From positions 40,225,936 to 40,289,935 of the forward strand of contig CM075857.1 in assembly GCA_037975125.1 (NCBI GenBank): a stretch of DNA of 64,000 nucleotides, in the 5' to 3' direction. The first letter of the stretch is position 1; every line of letters begins with the position of its first letter. The notes beneath the pieces were generated by a model. That model worked only from the letters and a program-made list of their open reading frames with translations, made no database searches and was not told the origin of the DNA. The position numbers and the translations under genes were made by a program. Positions 24,401 through 36,130 of the stretch are shown piece after piece. This DNA is from Latrodectus hesperus (taxonomy: Eukaryota > Arthropoda > Arachnida > Araneae > Theridiidae).

Positions 24401-26660
24401 CTATAAAACAGTTTTGTATAATGAGATATAAACAGAGAGAAGTTTTCTGAATTTAATATTATAAGATTAACTTACACCAATTGTTTAATGACTATTATTT
24501 CATAAAAATCAAATTAAATAACAAGATTAATTAAAATAAATAATTACATAAAGATATTAAATTTACTACTCATTTCAAAATTAAAATGTCTAAAGATTAA
24601 ATTAATTTTATTTATATCAAATAATATTCTATGGAAAATGGCGAAATTGAGAAATATTTATTATTGATTGAAATTCAAAAAATTTGTTTCAGCTTAAAGA
24701 AATATTGGCATTAATTTATTTAATTATTTACACAGACATTAAAAACCAAAATATCTTAGACAGCAGCATTTTCAATAGTTGCGTCAATATTAAAAAATTG
24801 TACGCCTCAATTTTCTTGAATGTCACTTTAATTTGTGTCTACACAATACAGACTTATAAATTAATCTTTATGTATTTATGTTATATCGCTATTTTTACAG
24901 TTTTAAGTTAATTATCTAATGTTTGCTTAGTGCTTATTCTGTTTCGCAACCTGAAATGTTTACCAAAAACGCGTCTAAAACCGCATAAATTAGTTATAGT
25001 AAATTAGTGGAAATATTTATTACAGCGGAAACATTATTTCAACACATTTATAATTTTTATTTAAATAATTTCTGAAAATATTTCAACCATTTTTATTTTA
25101 CATTAATTTAAACGACTACAGCAATAAATTATATGACATCATTTATAATACTGAAATTTATTTGATGCTCAAATAGTTATATTTATGCAAATGTTTTGAT
25201 GAACTGAATCCCATTTCAAAAGTTAATTAAGTTATATTTTATTTTAATTTCAGTTGAAATAGAAAAATTCCGCTACAGTTAAAATATTTTTTATATATTT
25301 ATACTATCATTCGAATTTTAAATAAAGATGTATTATTAATTTCAACAATAGCACTCATTGTTATTTTTAACTTAAATAATAATATTTCCATGTCTATGAA
25401 AACTTAATTTAATTATTAAAATGCTTATTAAGTCTCTTTCAATGAAAACTATACACATATACATCAATAGTTTTTGATAATATTGTAATAATTCAAAAAT
25501 AAATAATTTGAAAGAATCTTTACTTTAATATTACGTCTTCTGTTTTCTTTTGTATTTATAAGCAAATATTTATTCATTTCCAAAATTCCACATGGTTTCT
25601 TAACAATTATTTAATATTTCAAGAACTTAAAAATGTAAAAAAAGTTTCTTTTTTATACATATGACGTAATTTGTCAATATAATTCTAAAATGTTCTATTT
25701 GAGTCCTTGTTTGTAGAATTGTACTTCGTTCAAAAAAACACAAATATTAATTTTGTATAGAACACTAGCGTCTTTTCAAATATGGGGTTTCAGAAGTTCA
25801 ATGGTTGACATCCAAATTTCTCGTGATATTATTGAACAGAAAAATCGGTAATAAAAATTCTGCCCTACAGTGCAAACAAAATTAAAAATTGACATAATTC
25901 CGTTAGATGCTGATATTACATATAATTTTTAAATGCTGATTTCTAGTCAACATTAGCCGAAATTTTGTTCAATGAAAATATTCGATCACCGTTTAATTTT
26001 TCAAAGATGCAATAATGAACTTAAAATCTGTTAAAGCTTTAAAAAGCCTTTTCAGTAAGCTTCGTTCGTAAGCCACTAAAAACAATAATTAATCAATTGT
26101 TATCATAAATAAGTAATCAATCAATAAGTAAGGGCTAACAATGTTCATTATTAATATAAAAGTCATATTCAAAAATAAAAGGTTTAATCTAGGCAAAATT
26201 TTTACGGGAAAAAATAAAGAAACAAACATATCATTTTACAGAGTATAAAATGCTGTTTTTTTTTAAGACAGAACTTTAGAAATGGATGCATTAGATGATT
26301 TGTCATAATTAAATGTTTGTATATTGATTACAAGCCTTTATATTAATTATACCCGGAGCTATTCAACTCTCGATTGACAAATTCAGAAGGGAAAGTATGA
26401 AACATTGATGAAAATTCATTATAATACATGGGATCAATACCATGATGAACTGGTGAAAATTGCGAAAAATGCATGCACGTTTCGAAGTCACGTGCTGGAA
26501 CAACGAAAATAAAATATTAAATATAACCGAATATCGAAATCATATAAACAATCTGATATCTCTTATAGTCAGCGATTATAATATTTAATGAAATAGACAA
26601 CTAAATGCTATATGAATTTATAATTTACATTACCCATGTGTTAAAACAATTGATATATAT
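21441..26660. other. AT-rich non-coding stretch
   Basis: About 5.2 kb with no recognisable gene. A CRE-like palindrome TGACGTCA occurs at 22028-22035 without supporting promoter context. The stretch from about 23000 to 26300 is extremely AT-rich and featureless to the eye. Confidence 0.5.
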
Positions 26661-27274
26661 TGTTACAAATTTATAAATAATGATTTTATTTGTCTTTAAA
26701 ATATCTCAGACAGATCAGAAATTCTCACATTTTGGGCAAAAATTGCGGTATTTAGACGTGTTGTAGTTTAAAAGCGGATTTCCTAATAATTTGGCAACTT
26801 GGCGACAGTTGGCGAGATTCTTGGCGACTTGGCGACGGTTGGCGAGATTCTTGGCGACTTGGCGAGAAATCGATACTTCTGGAAACATCCATCACCTAAG
26901 CTCTAGGACCAATATTTTCCGAGATAGCCTAGAAGCTTCCAGAGCCTTGGCGAAATTGGTAGATTTCTCCGCCAAGTCAGGTATAAATACCGCAGCCCGA
27001 CATGGAAGAGTAGAGAGAGTGAGAGTTTTGTGAAGACAGTCAGTGTGTGAAGACGATTAGTTGTGACTGCTAGTTGTTCTCTGTCTGAGGTATTTGAGAC
27101 CTCTGATTGGAAGCTATTTCTTATTGTATCTGACGAATTGTAGCTGTATAATTGTGATTGTTACAGCGGGAATTTCGTTTATCTAGTGAAGTTTTTACGA
27201 ATAAAAGTCTTGTGTTCATTAAGTGGTTGCTTTATTCAACTCTCAATCAACACGAACCCGTGGAGCTCGGTACA
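26661..27274 (+). repeat. 5' LTR
   Basis: 614 bp, TG...CA termini. U3 has a cluster of TTGGCGA heptamers. A TATA box (TATAAATA, 26982-26989) and a polyadenylation signal (AATAAA, 27200-27205) define the promoter and the R/U5 side. The 80-codon open frame inside it lacks an ATG and reflects the U3 repeats rather than a gene. Confidence 0.95.
26799..26865 (+). promoter_or_regulatory. TTGGCGA cluster in LTR U3
   Basis: Seven TTGGCGA heptamers lie within 67 bases, arranged as a near-perfect tandem duplication of about 31 bp; an eighth copy occurs further on, near 26946. The same cluster is in the 3' LTR at 30316-30382. Position upstream of the TATA box suggests an enhancer-like array, which is inference. 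Confidence 0.6.
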
Positions 27275-27276
27275 AC

Positions 27277-27295
27277 TGGTGTCAGAAGTGGGATT
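27277..27295 (+). promoter_or_regulatory. Primer-binding site, tRNA-Leu(CAA) type
   Basis: TGGTGTCAGAAGTGGGATT begins two bases after the LTR. Its complement is the 3' end (CCA plus acceptor stem and T arm) of animal tRNA-Leu(CAA) as I recall it, giving 19 consecutive matches. This would be the primer for minus-strand DNA synthesis. Confidence 0.8.
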
Positions 27296-27304
27296 GAAGA
27301 GTTG

Positions 27305-29986
27305 ATGCAGCGTGTCACAAGAAAAATGGATATGGATTTAATGAAAAGTCTTCTCGAAAAATTAGCGGAGCAGATGGCTGAGATGAAAGCTGGACAAGAA
27401 GAGATGAAAGCTGGACAAGAAGAGATGAAAGCAAGACAAGAAGAGATGAAAGCTGGACAAGAAGAGATTAAAACCGAGATGATGAAAGAGATAAAATCTG
27501 GACAGGAGGAGATGAAAACTGGACAAGAAGAGATTAAAACCGAGGTGATGAAAGAGATAAAATCTGGACAGGAGGAGCTTAAAAAGGAACTTAAGAAGGA
27601 CATTGTAAGTGTTAAAGAAGAATTCTCCAACATCATTCAGGAGAAGATGAATGCAATGAAAGATAAGGTAACTTCAGTTGAAACTAAAGTTTTGAAGACA
27701 GAAAAGAAAGTTAAAGAAGCATTAGACAATATGAATAAGAAGATTGAAATATTGGAGAAGCAAATGTCAAACAAACATGAGGAACCCAACGTGGCACTTG
27801 TGCCTTCCCTAGCCAATATTAAACTCTCAACATTTGATGGGAAATCATCCTGGCAAGTATACAAGACCCAGTTTATGATGGTAGCGGAAGCTAATGGATG
27901 GAATCCCCGAGCCCAAGCTTTTCACCTGGCGGCTTCTTTAAGAGGAGACGCGGCTGACATCCTCGAGACGCTTACGGAGGAGCAAAGGCACGATTTCCAA
28001 GCCCTATCGAATGCGCTTGAGCTGCGATTTGGAGATAAGTGCACTAAAGAATATAGCAGACTACAGTTAAAGTCCCGCTATCAAAAAGCGGGTGAAAGTC
28101 TGCAAGAATTGGCTGCCGATATTCAGCGACTTTCCCATCTAGCATTTTCGGACTGCCCAGCTGAGACACGTCAAGATCTGGCTCTTTATCACTTCATCGA
28201 TAGTGTGAGGGATCCGGAAATACTGAAAACACTTAGACTCGCCGATGTCAAAGATATTGGATCCGCCCTAGTCTACGCACATATGATAGAGGCTGCCCAG
28301 CAGGCCGCGCGTAAAGACCAGCACTCAATCAGAGCCGTCTCTGCTACTGATGCGAACTATGATCTAAGAAAGCAAATTGAAGATCTCCGGCGAAAATTAC
28401 GTAGCTTAGAATTGAGTAAAGGTGTCAGAAACACGAAAATTCAGTGTTGGACTTGCGGAGGAGTCGGACACGTCCGTAGATACTGTCCGAAAACAAAAGA
28501 TGGTGGAATTTTTAAAATGGAAATACGTCATCGCAAAGGAACTCTTCATGGAAATGCTGATGCACTATCAAGGAAACCGTGTAATGAAAGCTGCCGCTAT
28601 TGTTCTAGAGTAGAGAAGAACTATCAGCTGATAAATACTTCGGTACGCCAAGTTACTGTTTCACCTCCATCAAAACCAGACCCATGGAGTGATAAAGGAC
28701 TTAGGGAAGCCCAAAAAGAAGACCCAGATATAAATCCAATTCTTGAATTGAAAGAATCTTCTAGTATGAGACCAAGTTGGCAGGATATCTCCACCTACAG
28801 TCCTGCTACTAAGCAATATTGGGCTCTTTGGGACTCACTCCATATAAGAAATGGTGTCTTATACAGAAAATGGGAATCCGATGATGGACGTAATTTCAAA
28901 TGGCAGCTTGTTCTTCCAAAATCAAGAATTTCAGATGTTTTGAAAGAATTGCATAGTAGTTCAACTGGAGGCCACTTTGGAGTAATGAAAACTCTACAGA
29001 AGGTTCGAGAACGCTTCTATTGGAGCAAAACGAGACAAGATGTAGAGAAATGGTGCCAATCTTGTGATGACTGTGCGGCACGTAAAGGACCGAAGAAGCG
29101 TAGCCGAGGAAGGTTGCAGCGGTACAACGTAGGAGCACCTTTTGAGCGAATAGCATTAGACATTTTGGGTCCTTTACCACGATCTTCAAATGGCAACAAA
29201 TACATACTAGTTGTCATGGACTACTTTACTAAGTGGCCTGAAGCGTTTGCAATCCCCGATCAAGAGGCGACTACAGTAGCCGAGGTTCTAGTGCAACAAT
29301 GGGTTTCCAGATTTGGCACACCCTTACAAATCCATTCTGATCAAGGGACAAATTTCACCTCTGTTGTGTTTAAAGGAATGTGTCAAATTCTCGGAATAGA
29401 CAAGACGCAGACCACACCACTACACCCACAATCCGACGGCATGGTAGAGAGATTTAACAGAACCATCTTGAATAATCTCTCACCTATGGTTTCCAGAAAT
29501 CAGCAAGATTGGGATTTGAAGCTACCGCTGTTTCTGCTTGCATATCGCAGTGCTGTCCATGAGACTACCGGATATACTCCTTCACAGATGCTCTTTGGTC
29601 GCGAACTTCGTCTCCCTTGTGATCTTCAGTTTGGTCGTCCACCGGATACATCTTCATCGCCAGAGGAATACCTTCGAGACCTTCAGGCACGTCTTGAAGA
29701 TGTCCATAAATTCGCTCGAGACCGAATCAACCTGACGACCGAAAGATTGAAGACAAGGTATGACACAAGAGCGACAGGACATGAATTTCAAGAAGGTGAC
29801 AAAGTTTGGTTGTGGAACCCGATTCGACGTAAAGGACTTTCTCCAAAGTTGCAAGCCAACTGGGAAGGTCCCTACACAGTCCTAAAAAGACTGAACGACG
29901 TCGTGGTTCGTATAAGGAAATCATCTTCTTCAAAACCAAAGGTAGTACATTATGATAGATTAGCTCCTTATCGTAATGTAGAGTAA
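27305..29986 (+). CDS. Gag-integrase fusion polyprotein (PR, RT and most of RNase H deleted)
   Basis: 893 codons from the ATG at 27305; the frame is open further upstream but without an ATG. Residues about 15-160 form a coiled coil built of 7-residue MKAGQEE-like repeats. About 175-340 is a capsid-like Gag region. A CCHC zinc knuckle (C-x2-C-x4-H-x4-C, residues 381-394) follows. Around residue 402 the frame passes directly into the last strand of a Ty3-type RNase H (HRKGTLHGNADALSRKPC). Next is an integrase with an H2C2 zinc-binding N-domain (H550, C584, C587) and a DDE core at D619, D679 and E715 (D-x35-E spacing in the last pair). The GPY/F module (WEGPYTVLKRL) ends the protein, with no chromodomain and no envelope gene. 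The missing block would be roughly 2 kb in a complete element, and its loss kept the frame. The product may form particles and integrate DNA but cannot copy RNA. Confidence 0.92.
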   Translation: MQRVTRKMDMDLMKSLLEKLAEQMAEMKAGQEEMKAGQEEMKARQEEMKAGQEEIKTEMMKEIKSGQEEMKTGQEEIKTEVMKEIKSGQEELKKELKKDIVSVKEEFSNIIQEKMNAMKDKVTSVETKVLKTEKKVKEALDNMNKKIEILEKQMSNKHEEPNVALVPSLANIKLSTFDGKSSWQVYKTQFMMVAEANGWNPRAQAFHLAASLRGDAADILETLTEEQRHDFQALSNALELRFGDKCTKEYSRLQLKSRYQKAGESLQELAADIQRLSHLAFSDCPAETRQDLALYHFIDSVRDPEILKTLRLADVKDIGSALVYAHMIEAAQQAARKDQHSIRAVSATDANYDLRKQIEDLRRKLRSLELSKGVRNTKIQCWTCGGVGHVRRYCPKTKDGGIFKMEIRHRKGTLHGNADALSRKPCNESCRYCSRVEKNYQLINTSVRQVTVSPPSKPDPWSDKGLREAQKEDPDINPILELKESSSMRPSWQDISTYSPATKQYWALWDSLHIRNGVLYRKWESDDGRNFKWQLVLPKSRISDVLKELHSSSTGGHFGVMKTLQKVRERFYWSKTRQDVEKWCQSCDDCAARKGPKKRSRGRLQRYNVGAPFERIALDILGPLPRSSNGNKYILVVMDYFTKWPEAFAIPDQEATTVAEVLVQQWVSRFGTPLQIHSDQGTNFTSVVFKGMCQILGIDKTQTTPLHPQSDGMVERFNRTILNNLSPMVSRNQQDWDLKLPLFLLAYRSAVHETTGYTPSQMLFGRELRLPCDLQFGRPPDTSSSPEEYLRDLQARLEDVHKFARDRINLTTERLKTRYDTRATGHEFQEGDKVWLWNPIRRKGLSPKLQANWEGPYTVLKRLNDVVVRIRKSSSSKPKVVHYDRLAPYRNVE

Positions 29987-30165
29987 AAATTAGTAGACCA
30001 TGGTCTCTTTGTAAATAGTATAGATAAATTTAATCTTTTCTATTTTCTTGTATTTTTAGTTGCTTGTGTATGTAATGTGCTCTGTATCATCTTGAAATGT
30101 AAATTCTCTTATATTAAATTTGGCCTCCTATCAGGGGATTGTACAGCCCGGGACGTGCAGTCCTT

Positions 30166-30174
30166 GAGAGGGGG
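30166..30174 (+). promoter_or_regulatory. Polypurine tract
   Basis: GAGAGGGGG lies three bases before the 3' LTR, where the plus-strand primer is expected. Confidence 0.8.
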
Positions 30175-30177
30175 CAA

Positions 30178-30791
30178 TGTTACAAATTTATAAATAATGA
30201 TTTTATTTGTCTTTAAAATATCTCAGACAGATCAGAAATTCTCACATTTTGGGCAAAAATTGCGGTATTTAGACGTGTTGTAGTTTAAAAGCGGATTTCC
30301 TAATAATTTGGCAACTTGGCGACAGTTGGCGAGATTCTTGGCGACTTGGCGACGGTTGGCGAGATTCTTGGCGACTTGGCGAGAAATCGATACTTCTGGA
30401 AACATCCATCACCTAAGCTCTAGGACCAATATTTTCCGAGATAGCCTAGAAGCTTCCAGAGCCTTGGCGAAATTGGTAGATTTCTCCGCCAAGTCAGGTA
30501 TAAATACCGCAGCCCGACATGGAAGAGTAGAGAGAGTGAGAGTTTTGTGAAGACAGTCAGTGTGTGAAGACGATTAGTTGTGACTGCTAGTTGTTCTCTG
30601 TCTGAGGTATTTGAGACCTCTGATTGGAAGCTATTTCTTATTGTATCTGACGAATTGTAGCTGTATAATTGTGATTGTTACAGCGGGAATTTCGTTTATC
30701 TAGTGAAGTTTTTACGAATAAAAGTCTTGTGTTCATTAAGTGGTTGCTTTATTCAACTCTCAATCAACACGAACCCGTGGAGCTCGGTACA
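30178..30791 (+). repeat. 3' LTR
   Basis: Same 614-bp sequence as the 5' LTR, offset by 3517 bases, with no difference seen by eye. TATA box at 30499-30506 and AATAAA at 30717-30722. Confidence 0.95.
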
Positions 30792-33700
30792 ATATATATG
30801 TATTAAATTTTTCATTTTCCTTTAATTTTTAGACCGTTAATTCCAACTTTTGCATAAATTTAAAGCTTAAAATTTTTAATTAAATGTTATTTACACTTTC
30901 TTAGTTTTAAAAGAATTTTTTTGGAGCTTTGTTTCTGGAATTTAATTTTCAGCTTATGGTGTGAAATTTTTTATTAAAAATTATTCTTAAGGAAAACTTA
31001 GTTTGTAATTAATTGGGCTACTCAAAAGCAAACTAAGATTATATTAAGTAGCAGTAAAGAAAAAATATGTTAATTTTTCAAAAGTTAAAGACTTTTCTAA
31101 TTTTAGGTAATAGAAAATGCTTCGTTTTACTTCCAACTGATTTTAGAAAATGAGGATAAAGCATTTGCTACAAAACTTTCGTAATTTCCGACTAGACTTG
31201 AGAATAATTAATCTTGTTGGCTTAAAACAAAATAAGGACATAATGATAGATTTTGCTCTAAAAGAACATTCAATAAAAATTTTTATTAAGTCGTGAATTA
31301 TACTTAAAAGTAGACAAATTAAAACTTTTATCTATAAATTTCTTATCTAATTTAAGAAAGAGTAAGAAATATATTTAATTTAATGTAAGTTCTATTAATC
31401 ATCAATTCAATTATTCAATATTTTTAAAATTTAATTGTCTAAATTTTTCTTTCGAGAAAAACTAAAGTTAGAACGTAACATTGATTTATTTTTTTAATTC
31501 AGTTAAATATAAAGCTCATTTTAATTTAAAAATATATTATCATTGTTTAAATACTTCTTTATGTAATCAAAAATGTTAAATTTTCAAAAAATAAATTTCT
31601 TCTTGAAATTAAGAAATAGTTTCCATTACATTTATCTAAAAATTTTGCTATTTCTAGCAACGCGCTTAGCTCATACTTTCTTTAATATATTACGTATTTA
31701 AAAAAAAACATTTGATTTTATAAAACTCTTTTCCCTATTCATTCTGTACATAAGAAGATATATTAGAAATATTGAAAAGACGAGGACGGTGTTTTAAAAA
31801 TTAAAAAAGAAAGAATACTATATAAATCATACGTAATTTAACAATCTTTTTTTTATCCAGTTGTTTGTTCTGAATAAATCTCACAGGTGCATTATAAATT
31901 TTCTTTTAAATAATAAAAAGTGGAAAAGAAGGAAAATATATTTGTAATTCAATTTTTAAACTAGTGGATTATGCCTTCCATGAAAAAATGCAATTTGGAA
32001 AAATAACAATGTTTATAATTTTTAACCATATTTGTTATTTACCAAAGTTTGCTCCAAATATATCTTAGGCAGCAAAATGATTCCGGCGTATAGATCATCT
32101 TAAATTAAACCAAAAGAGTCGTGCAGCTATTCAAAAGTCGTTTTTTTTTTGTGAAATAAAAGAAATCATATTCTAGACTTTTTTCATTTACAATCAGAGG
32201 CATATCGGAAAAACCAAAATCACGTTCCATGTGACAGATAAGAACAAAACTTTTTCGTTATCCTTTTAAAAATAATCATTATCCATTCAATGACAATCGT
32301 TAGCTTTTTAAAACGAATACTGTTTATGAATAACACTTTTAAATCTTATTAATTATTAATTATATTTGTACTAAAAATAAAAACTTAATTACTTTAATCC
32401 ATGCTTTTTTTTTCATGAGTACGCTTTAGAGAAGTCCAAAAAATTAATATTCATCAAGAAAAAAAATAATAAGCATACTGGTTTAAAGTAAATTACTCTG
32501 CAAATTAATAGGAGTAATTACATGAATCACACAATACACTGAAATTCTTTACACCATTTGATACGGAGCACAATTTTTCTGACAAGAAATGCACTCTCTT
32601 AAGAGGAAACAATTATTTAATCATCTAATATAATTGTTATTAACCTTTCGTTGATAACATAAATTGTAAGCCGCGTACATTTTAAATTGCGATAAATTTT
32701 ATTTTTTATTGTTTTCAGAAAACATTCCATTCTGAAGTTTTACTGTTTCGATATATTTGGAAAGATAATGTTAATTATTTATCTCATTTCCTAAAAATTT
32801 CATTAATTCTCGAGCAGAAAAAAAGAAATTTTCAATACACAGTTTTAATTTTTTTCGTGTTAAAGTTAATACCAATCTTTTATCGATTGAAATTTTACTT
32901 ATTTCTCTATTTTCATAATATAATTTATTATATTCTTCATATAAATACATTTTTAGAATTTTTAAGGTATAGATATTAATATTTTATGATACTCTTGTAT
33001 TATTATATAATATTATATAAATATTCTATTATTTCATACATTTTATATTCATTACATTATAAATATAGACAACTATTAAGAAAAGATTAAGATATACGTT
33101 TTCGATAGATGTTAGAGTTTTCATATAATGTTTGCTTTTTCTCTATAAAATTTTAATATATTGGAGTGCATATTATTTCTATTTGGTTCAATCAAAAGTA
33201 AATAAAGCATAATTTTGAAAGATTTTATATAAAAGTTAAAATTTTGTATGTTAAGGAATGTATGTTGTGTATATTAAGGTTATATTTACATCACAAATTA
33301 AAGATGCGTACAAACTCGGAAAGAAAAATGTGTACATATTTTTCATATTATTTATTTTATTAAAGTAAGCAACTTATAATCTCATACTTTGTCAGTAAAT
33401 TGCGTGAGAAATAAATTAGCACTACACATTTATTCAACAAATTTATTGAGGTCAATTTGCATAAACACTCTATTTAGATAACTAAAACTGAAAATATGGG
33501 CAGGGAAATCTTAAATTTTTTATATAATAATTAATTGTTTTTACTTACTGCTCAGTAAATTAATTATAAAAATTCTCTTTTCTATTACAACAAAAAAGAT
33601 GGGGGAAAAATTTTCAAAATATTGGTGTTTTTATGAGAACCTTTAGAGCGTATATTGAAATTATGCATCTTAAGAAATTTATACAAAATGCCCTAAAAAG

Positions 33701-34264
33701 TTAATGACAGTTATTTTTAATACTTTTTCAACAAATTTGTAAAGCTTTTTACACGATATTTTTTTATTTTTTCATCATTTTCATCAATAGAAGAAGATAA
33801 AGATAGTTTTAAAACTAATTCGATGGGAATGATATAATACAAATTAATTCGAGAATAAAATTAACTCGTGAAAGGAAATATAAATAAAATTAATTTTCCG
33901 CAGACTGAACTACAAATCTAAATAAATCTATTAACAATTAAATAATAATTAAAATAATCATAATGAAGTAATAATTTTGAATTTAAATAATTATTATTTT
34001 AGCCAAATCTTCAAAACCTTTATTAGTTTATAAAAAAGAAAAAATGGGCATTATATTCACGAAAAATTAATAGATTATTATACACAAGAGCAAAAAATCA
34101 AACATTACAGTTAGTAAATATTATAATAGTAATTATACGAAAAAATTCTTTTCATTGAATATTTTCATTTCGGTTTCTTCTATTTTGGCAGGGAGAAAAG
34201 TGAATGGAATTATTGTAACTAATAGCTTTAACACGTCACAACATGAAATTTTTTCATGGATCAA
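30792..34264. other. AT-rich non-coding stretch
   Basis: No gene seen. It contains copy B of the dispersed repeat (31989-32232). Confidence 0.5.
31989..32232. repeat. Unnamed dispersed repeat, copy B
   Basis: Starts TGCAATTTGGAAAAATAACA and ends GGCATATCGGAAAAACCAAA followed by TCACGTTCCATG, matching copies A and C at both ends and in order. Confidence 0.5.
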
Positions 34265-34550
34265 AGAATCAGAAACTCGGGGGCGTAATGGTAAGGTTTC
34301 GCGGTCCCAAACCACAGGTTCGAACTTCTGGCTGGTCAAGGTCAATTCAACCTTTCATCTCTTTTAGTGGGTCGATAAAACTGAGTACCAAGCATGCTCA
34401 GGAACTAAGCACTCAAAGGGTTTCACGTTAGGTTAACAACCTAACCGGGATATATGTTTCTAACTCAAGAGTCCTTGGTCACAGAAACAAATATGGGCAC
34501 TGTATGCCTTGGGGCTATCGTGCCGCTAATTTTAACTTAATTTTATTTAG
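34265..34550 (+). mobile_element. Degenerate tRNA-derived SINE, third type
   Basis: The A-box-like GGCGTAATGGTAAGG and B-box-like GGTTCGAACTT are followed by a GC-richer body, ending GTGCCGCTAATTTTAACTT. No target duplication was recognised, so the boundaries are approximate. Confidence 0.6.
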
Positions 34551-35009
34551 ATCAGTGAAGCTATTCGCCATTTCATCTATATTACATTCTAAATTTCATT
34601 TTTATGTATCCGTAAATTAAAATGGAGTGACCTGTTTTCACATTGCGTAGAAGGTAACTTAACGGGGATGAAAACCATGGTAAAGCATTCCCTTATTCGT
34701 TGTGTATTGTCTTCGGGAAGAATTTTCCTCGGATATTAAACAAGTGTTTCAAATGAGGAAACCTCGAAAGCTCCAAAGCACCAACTCCATAAGAGTGTAC
34801 AGAAAACAAACATGCAATATTCATCTCTACAAGTTAATAGCGGCTATAATCGAACTCGAGATCCTCCTCTCCAAATGGATTGATCATTTCATACGGTCAC
34901 AGTGAGTCCACTCAGAAAATATGTTCTTTAAAAATTAAGAATAATTATATCAAATTAATAAATTTTTTTGTAGAAAAAGCTGAAATATTAGTCATTATAT
35001 ATATATATG

Positions 35010-35352
35010 CTTCAAAACTAGTATGATTGTTTTTGGAAAACTAGTATGATTGTTTTCGGAAAACTAGTGGGATTGTTTTTAGAAAACTAGTGGGATTGTT
35101 TTTGGAAAACTAGTGGGATTGTTTTTGGAAAACTAGTATGGATTGTTTTTGGAAAACTAGTATGGTTGTTTTTGGAAAACTAGTATGATTGTTTTTGGAA
35201 AACTAGTGTGATTGTTTTTGAAAAACTAGTATGATTGTTTTTGGAAAACTAGTATGATTGTTTTCGGAAAACTAGTGTGATTGTTTTCGGAAAACTATTA
35301 TGATTGTTTTTAGGAAACTGGTAATGATTGTTTTTGGAAAACTGGTATAATT
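35010..35352. repeat. 23-bp minisatellite
   Basis: About 14 tandem copies of AAAACTAGTRTGATTGTTTTYGG (23 bp) with single-base variants, and one-base insertions in a few units. Each unit carries the palindrome ACTAGT, changed to ACTATT or ACTGGT in the last copies, where the array decays. Confidence 0.95.
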
Positions 35353-35911
35353 GTGACTTTTATAATTTTTCATGATAATTTTAAATTGCAAAAAAGTAAA
35401 AAATATATAATATAGCACAATGGTCCAAAATTAATATGGAAATTCATAAAAATGCATTATGAAACGTCTCAAGCTACATAAATAAACGCCATTTAGAAGA
35501 GTTGTTCTCATTGCCTCTGCAGCCTTAAAATATTCAGAAACTCTTTTTTATATTTGCATACTGAACGATTAATTACTTCATTTCTATTATTCACCACACT
35601 TCTATCTTCATTTATAATCAAAGTTATGACATATTTTTTAAAAATTGCCTTCAGTTTTTCAATACGAAAAAAGTTCCTTTTATTACCAGCAATTCAGAAT
35701 AATTTATAAGGAAATTGAAAAATCACATCAAACATAAAATGAATATTTATTGTTATTATCGCGACTGAGTACCGAAACGTTTTTAATTGTTCTACACTCA
35801 GCTTTTATTTCCATCAAAAAAGCTTTTGTCAATACAATATATACTACACAAGAATCGCAAATTAGCTCAAGCTTGTAATGAAAAATGTGTATCCATCAAT
35901 CTTAGGAAAAA

Positions 35912-36130
35912 TACAATTTGGGAAAATCGCAATATGTAGTATTTTTATTTATCTTTGTTCAAAACGATGTTTTATATTAGAAAATAAGGACTCTCGAATT
36001 TTGTCTGGAACACTTTAAAAGTTTTGTTAGTTACGATATTGTTAATTGTTGAAACCAGAACATTTTCCGCTTAGGTTCCAGTACATTTCGGACTAGTAGA
36101 GTATTGGAAAAATCGAAAACACTTTCACTG
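35912..36130. repeat. Unnamed dispersed repeat, copy C
   Basis: Starts TACAATTTGGGAAAATCGCA and ends GTATTGGAAAAATCGAAAAC followed by ACTTTCACTG, in the same order and orientation as copies A and B. Confidence 0.5.

Larger units (their letters stand above)
26661..30791 (+). mobile_element. Ty3/gypsy-type LTR element with internal pol deletion
   Basis: The 4131-bp element has 614-bp LTRs (TGTTAC...GTACA) at both ends, equal in length and identical by eye, implying a recent insertion. A primer-binding site starts two bases after the 5' LTR, and a purine tract precedes the 3' LTR. One long frame encodes Gag fused to integrase. The target duplication is ambiguous because both flanks are (AT)n: up to 8 bases, ATATATAT, match on each side. 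The body is GC-richer than the host DNA. Protease, reverse transcriptase and most of RNase H are missing, so it could only have moved with enzymes supplied by a complete relative. Confidence 0.95.

Noticed and set aside
26791..27033. 80-codon frame in the 5' LTR, repeated at 30308-30550
   Set aside because: No ATG, and it spans the U3 heptamer array and the TATA region; it is LTR sequence rather than a gene.
27247..27636. Minus-strand frames opposite the Gag coiled coil and integrase
   Set aside because: They are shadows of the heptad-repeat and integrase coding sequence on the other strand.
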